Source: Candidatus Rifleibacteriota bacterium (lineage in GTDB: Bacteria > Riflebacteria > Ozemobacteria > Ozemobacterales > Ozemobacteraceae). From it: a stretch of 8,516 nt of DNA. Below are positions 5,388 through 8,516 of the stretch, one piece after another. A program made the translations under genes and the position numbers. The stretch lies in contig JAKJFO010000175.1 in assembly GCA_022704885.1 (NCBI GenBank), forward strand, positions 1-8,516. The letters are read 5' to 3'. The notes below the pieces were generated by a model. It ran no database searches. It had not been told where the DNA came from and was given only the letters and a program-made list of their open reading frames with translations. Position 1 is the first letter of the stretch. Every line of letters begins with the position of its first letter.

Positions 5388-6235
5388 CGACTGCTTATTA
5401 CTGCATGGGCGGCGGACTCGGACACATCACCCGCTTCACCGCCTTCTGCCGATATTTTACTCTCAGGCCGGCACTGCTTACCAACTGCGAGCTGGTGCGG
5501 TCTGGCATGATTGAGCCAGATGCCAGGCCGATAATGCTTCCCGACGAAGCTGACAGCATTGATTTCGACAGCTTCAGAACCTGGGTCGGCAGTGCCATAG
5601 AACGCATCCGGCCTGAAGCGCTTATCGTCGATGCCTTTCCCGGCGGAATTCTTGGCGAACTCTGCGATTTGCCGGCCCTCAAGCACATTGAATGCATTTA
5701 TCTGGCCCGCATTCTTGATCTGCAAGCGTATCGACTCCGACTATCCGGAACATTGCCAGAATTCACAAAAATATATCGTATCGAACAACTCGGCAACGAG
5801 CAAAACCAGTGGCTGAAAACGATGAGAGCTCCGGTCGAAGATCTGATGCTGCCATACCCTTCAGCATCCGCACATGGAAAATCTGAGAATACTGAATTAC
5901 CTGATAACTGCTGGCTGATCGTACACTCGGGAAACGCAGACGAGCTCGAGCAGCTCTGGCAGTTTGCCCGCCAGACCGCTGAAATCGAAGGTCAGACGCC
6001 AACATTCGCAATGGTCAGCCAGGGCAGCAGACCCGAGTTTTTGCCAGCTAATATCGCTCATTACAGTCGATACCCGGCAGACGAACTGATTGCGCAGTGT
6101 ACGCGGCTATTTTCGGCAGCAGGCTTCAACATCATGCAGCAGATGAAAGACAGTTCGAATAAACATCATGTTCTGCCAATGCCAAGAGCGCTTGACGACC
6201 AGTTTCTGCGCTGCCGCCTGGCAAATCAGAGATAA
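5384..6235 (+). CDS. MurG/GT28-like GT-B glycosyltransferase, short C-terminus
   Basis: The product has 283 residues. The N-terminal Gly loop ([10 protein letters not shown], 8-17) is the signature of the MurG/UGT-like GT-B group, whose members transfer a sugar from a UDP-type donor to a lipid or other acceptor. The C-terminal half has [10 protein letters not shown] (178-187), a strand equivalent to the donor-domain start, then [11 protein letters not shown] (244-254) and [11 protein letters not shown] (264-274), which match the group's glycine/Asn turn and the P-R-x-x-DDQ donor-binding end. The protein stops only 9 residues after DDQF. Relatives usually run some tens of residues longer and close the fold with C-terminal helices, so this one is short or its end was lost. 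The start overlaps the lipoprotein stop (ATGA). Its last 10 bp overlap the 3' end of the opposing kinase gene, with no terminator between them. The exact sugar and acceptor are unknown. Confidence 0.8.
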   Translation: MTTAYYCMGGGLGHITRFTAFCRYFTLRPALLTNCELVRSGMIEPDARPIMLPDEADSIDFDSFRTWVGSAIERIRPEALIVDAFPGGILGELCDLPALKHIECIYLARILDLQAYRLRLSGTLPEFTKIYRIEQLGNEQNQWLKTMRAPVEDLMLPYPSASAHGKSENTELPDNCWLIVHSGNADELEQLWQFARQTAEIEGQTPTFAMVSQGSRPEFLPANIAHYSRYPADELIAQCTRLFSAAGFNIMQQMKDSSNKHHVLPMPRALDDQFLRCRLANQR

Positions 6236-8516
6236 CCGCGATCGCGCATCGTCTGCAGCAGGCTTTCCATCTGCTTTTCAACGATGGACATCAGCCCGGC
6301 GAGACTGTCGCGCTTTTCTTCTTTGATCGCCATTTCGAGATCATAAGCGGCCTGGCGCAGTGCCGGAGCCGAAATATTGGCGGCCGACCCCTTGATATTA
6401 TGAGCGAGCCGACGCGCCAGCACCAGGTCACCCGCTGTAATTGCCACACTCAATTCAACCAGATGCGACGGAGTATCTGAGTAAAAAGCCTTGATAATGC
6501 GACGCAAAAGATTTTCATCGTTCATCAGTCTTGTAAAAAGCTCTTTTTCACAGAATACTTCAAGAGCCGGTTCTTCATTCACGAGAGCCGCTGGTTGTGG
6601 CAATGGAACTGCGACTGTAATGCGCCCTGAGTCAGAAGAACGGTAAAGCCACTGGCTGAGCTTTTCCAGGAGCTCATGCGGCTGCACCGGCTTGGCGATG
6701 TAATCATTCATGCCGGCGGCAATACAGCGCTCGCGGTCGCCCTGCATGGCATTGGCGGTCATGGCAATTATGGGAACAGCAGGATTGAGAACCTTGCTGC
6801 GCCCTGATCTGATACCTTCAGTCGCTTCAAAGCCGTCCATTTCCGGCATCTGGCAGTCCATGAGAACAAGGCTGTAATGGCGCTCCGACAACAACCTGAT
6901 CGCTTCAATGCCATTGCTGGCAAGGTCAGCCCGGTAACCGAGCTTTTTCAGGGTAATCATCGCTACTTCCTGATTGGTTACGTTATCTTCGACGAGCAGA
7001 ATTCTGACATTGCGCCGATGTGCTTCGAGAACACGATGCCGCGTAATCAGCTCACTGCTGATATTTCCCTGATCGCATTCAGTCATGCCGACAATCATCG
7101 ACAGGCAATCGTGCAGTTGCGACTGCCGTAACGGCTTGGTCAGATAACCTGCGAAACCTGCTTTCTGAATCCACTCGGCATCGCCGCGCTGACCAAGCGA
7201 AGTTAGCAATACCAGCCTGGTTGCTGCCAGCTTCGGATTACCCTTGATTCTCATGCAGAGATCGCGTCCGTCCATGCTTGGCATCAGCATATCCAGCAAC
7301 GCCACTGAATAGGGGTCGCCCTCAGCCTCGGCCTGTTCCATCATCGCGAGAGCAGACTGGCCATCAGCAGCCTCAGAAAAACGGCAACTCCATGACTTCA
7401 GCAGGTTGGCGACAAGCATGCGGTTGACTGCGTGGTCATCGACAACGAGAATACGGATACCCGCAATATCAGCCATGGGCAGCGATTCTGGCACACTTTC
7501 GTCGGTCTGCCGCGAAAATCTTGCGGTAAACCAGAATTCAGAGCCAACACCCGGCTTGCTGGTCACGCCGATATCTCCGTTCATCAGCTCGACCAGCTGG
7601 CGGGAAATAGCCAGCCCCAGACCGGTACCACCATATTTTCGGGTGGTTGATCCATCTACCTGCGTAAAAGCGCTGAACAACCTGGAAATATGTTCTGGAG
7701 CGATGCCAATGCCGGTATCTTTAACGACAAAATGCAGCACGACTTCATGAGCTTTTTCTGAAGCGAGTTTGACCGAGAGCGTAACCTCGCCCTTATCGGT
7801 AAATTTTATGGCATTACCGACCAGATTAAGTATGACCTGACGCAGGCGCCCGGGATCGCCATGCAACAATGAAGGCACCTCAGGCGCAACAACGCAGGCA
7901 AGTTCGATTTTCTTCTCGTGCGCCTTGATTGCCATCATTTCGAAAGCATCTTCAAGCGACGTGCGTAAATCAAAATTTATGTTTTCGAGACTCAGTTTGC
8001 CGGCCTCGATCTTGGAAAAGTCGAGAATGTCGTTAACCAGCGCCAGCAGGTTTTCGCAGCTGTTTTTGACGACATCGGCATACTGCTTCTGCTCAGGGCT
8101 GAGGCTGGTTTCCAGCAACAGACTGCTCATGCCGATAATACCGTTCATCGGAGTGCGTATCTCATGACTCATATTGGCAAGGAACTCGCTTTTGGCAATA
8201 CTCGCCTGCTCAGCCTGTCGAGCCAGTTCTGCCGCCTGCCTGCTGACGCTTTTAAGTTCTTCGTTGGCACTTTCAAGCTTGGCAACCGCTGCCGTCAAGT
8301 CATCTGCCGCCTTTTTACGATCAGTTACGTTGATCATGACGCCATCCAGCCATTTAACCGCACCTTTGCGATCCAGGATTCCCTTCCCCTTGTCATATAC
8401 CCAGATGTATTCACCATTTGCCTTCTGAATACGATATTCGATTTCGAAAAAGCTTCTGTTTTTAAGGCTTTCTTCTACAATCCTGGTAACCTGCCTGCTG
8501 TCATCTGGATGTATTA
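6226..8516 (-). CDS. Hybrid sensor histidine kinase (PAS-HisKA-HATPase-REC-REC-HPt), 5' end outside window
   Basis: About 762 residues are visible and the N-terminus lies beyond 8516. Numbered from the internal Met at 8337, the 59 residues before it form the second half of a PAS_3-type domain ([24 protein letters not shown], then [11 protein letters not shown]). A short coiled-coil linker (about 10-48) leads to HisKA with the H box [13 protein letters not shown] and phospho-acceptor His58. The ATPase has the N box (LVGNAIKFT, Asn175), DTGIG (207-211) and [10 protein letters not shown] (236-245). Receiver 1 (about 293-416) has DD300-301, Asp349 and Lys401. Receiver 2 (about 443-563) has E450-D451, Asp494 and Lys549. 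HPt (about 600-700) has His646 in [10 protein letters not shown]. All phosphorelay residues are intact, so His-Asp-His phosphotransfer is expected, to a separate response regulator not seen here. The visible part has no membrane segment. The internal Met at 8337 is not the real start, because coding continues to the edge. Confidence 0.95.
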   Translation of the reverse strand, partial: IHPDDSRQVTRIVEESLKNRSFFEIEYRIQKANGEYIWVYDKGKGILDRKGAVKWLDGVMINVTDRKKAADDLTAAVAKLESANEELKSVSRQAAELARQAEQASIAKSEFLANMSHEIRTPMNGIIGMSSLLLETSLSPEQKQYADVVKNSCENLLALVNDILDFSKIEAGKLSLENINFDLRTSLEDAFEMMAIKAHEKKIELACVVAPEVPSLLHGDPGRLRQVILNLVGNAIKFTDKGEVTLSVKLASEKAHEVVLHFVVKDTGIGIAPEHISRLFSAFTQVDGSTTRKYGGTGLGLAISRQLVELMNGDIGVTSKPGVGSEFWFTARFSRQTDESVPESLPMADIAGIRILVVDDHAVNRMLVANLLKSWSCRFSEAADGQSALAMMEQAEAEGDPYSVALLDMLMPSMDGRDLCMRIKGNPKLAATRLVLLTSLGQRGDAEWIQKAGFAGYLTKPLRQSQLHDCLSMIVGMTECDQGNISSELITRHRVLEAHRRNVRILLVEDNVTNQEVAMITLKKLGYRADLASNGIEAIRLLSERHYSLVLMDCQMPEMDGFEATEGIRSGRSKVLNPAVPIIAMTANAMQGDRERCIAAGMNDYIAKPVQPHELLEKLSQWLYRSSDSGRITVAVPLPQPAALVNEEPALEVFCEKELFTRLMNDENLLRRIIKAFYSDTPSHLVELSVAITAGDLVLARRLAHNIKGSAANISAPALRQAAYDLEMAIKEEKRDSLAGLMSIVEKQMESLLQTMRDRGYL

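Noticed and set aside
6237..6246. A perfect 10-bp palindrome, CGCGATCGCG, at the tail-to-tail junction
   Set aside because: It lies within the kinase coding sequence (the Arg-Asp-Arg codons) and has no loop or T-tract to act as a terminator. A single short palindrome is easily chance.

Overview
The window comes from a bacterium with roughly even base composition. A lipobox lipoprotein, three GT-B glycosyltransferases and a large hybrid sensor kinase fit a Gram-negative-type (diderm), probably environmental, organism. The species cannot be read from the sequence. Intergenic DNA rich in dispersed palindromes and short tandem repeats suggests a repeat-laden genome rather than a streamlined one.

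Layout: (1) 2-256, the 3' end of an unrecognised gene. (2) 264-386, a paired palindromic repeat followed by a 12-bp tandem repeat that runs up to the start of the next gene. (3) 398-1552, a GT4-type glycosyltransferase. (4) 1553-2180, about 630 bp without a credible gene. It is a mosaic of dispersed repeats: two more palindrome copies, two direct copies of a composite element, and the 12-bp unit again. (5) 2181-6235, five same-strand genes with gaps of 2, 6, 25 and -4 bp, which look like one operon. They are a two-TM membrane protein of unknown function, a small Cys/His and Tyr-rich protein, a second GT4 glycosyltransferase, a lipoprotein, and a MurG/GT28-like GT-B protein. (6) 6226-8516, on the opposite strand and cut by the window edge: a PAS-HisKA-HATPase-REC-REC-HPt hybrid histidine kinase. 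Its 3' end overlaps the operon's last gene by 10 bp.

The glycosyltransferases with a lipoprotein and a membrane protein suggest assembly or decoration of a cell-surface glycan, but no polymerase, flippase or sugar-nucleotide gene is visible, so the product is unknown. The sensor kinase is convergent with the operon and there is no direct evidence that it controls it. The least explained parts are the membrane protein and zinc-finger/Tyr-rich protein pair at the head of the operon, the unknown lipoprotein, and the fact that the same 12-bp repeat lies directly upstream of both glycan transcription units. I see no CRISPR array, tRNA, rRNA, transposase or phage gene.
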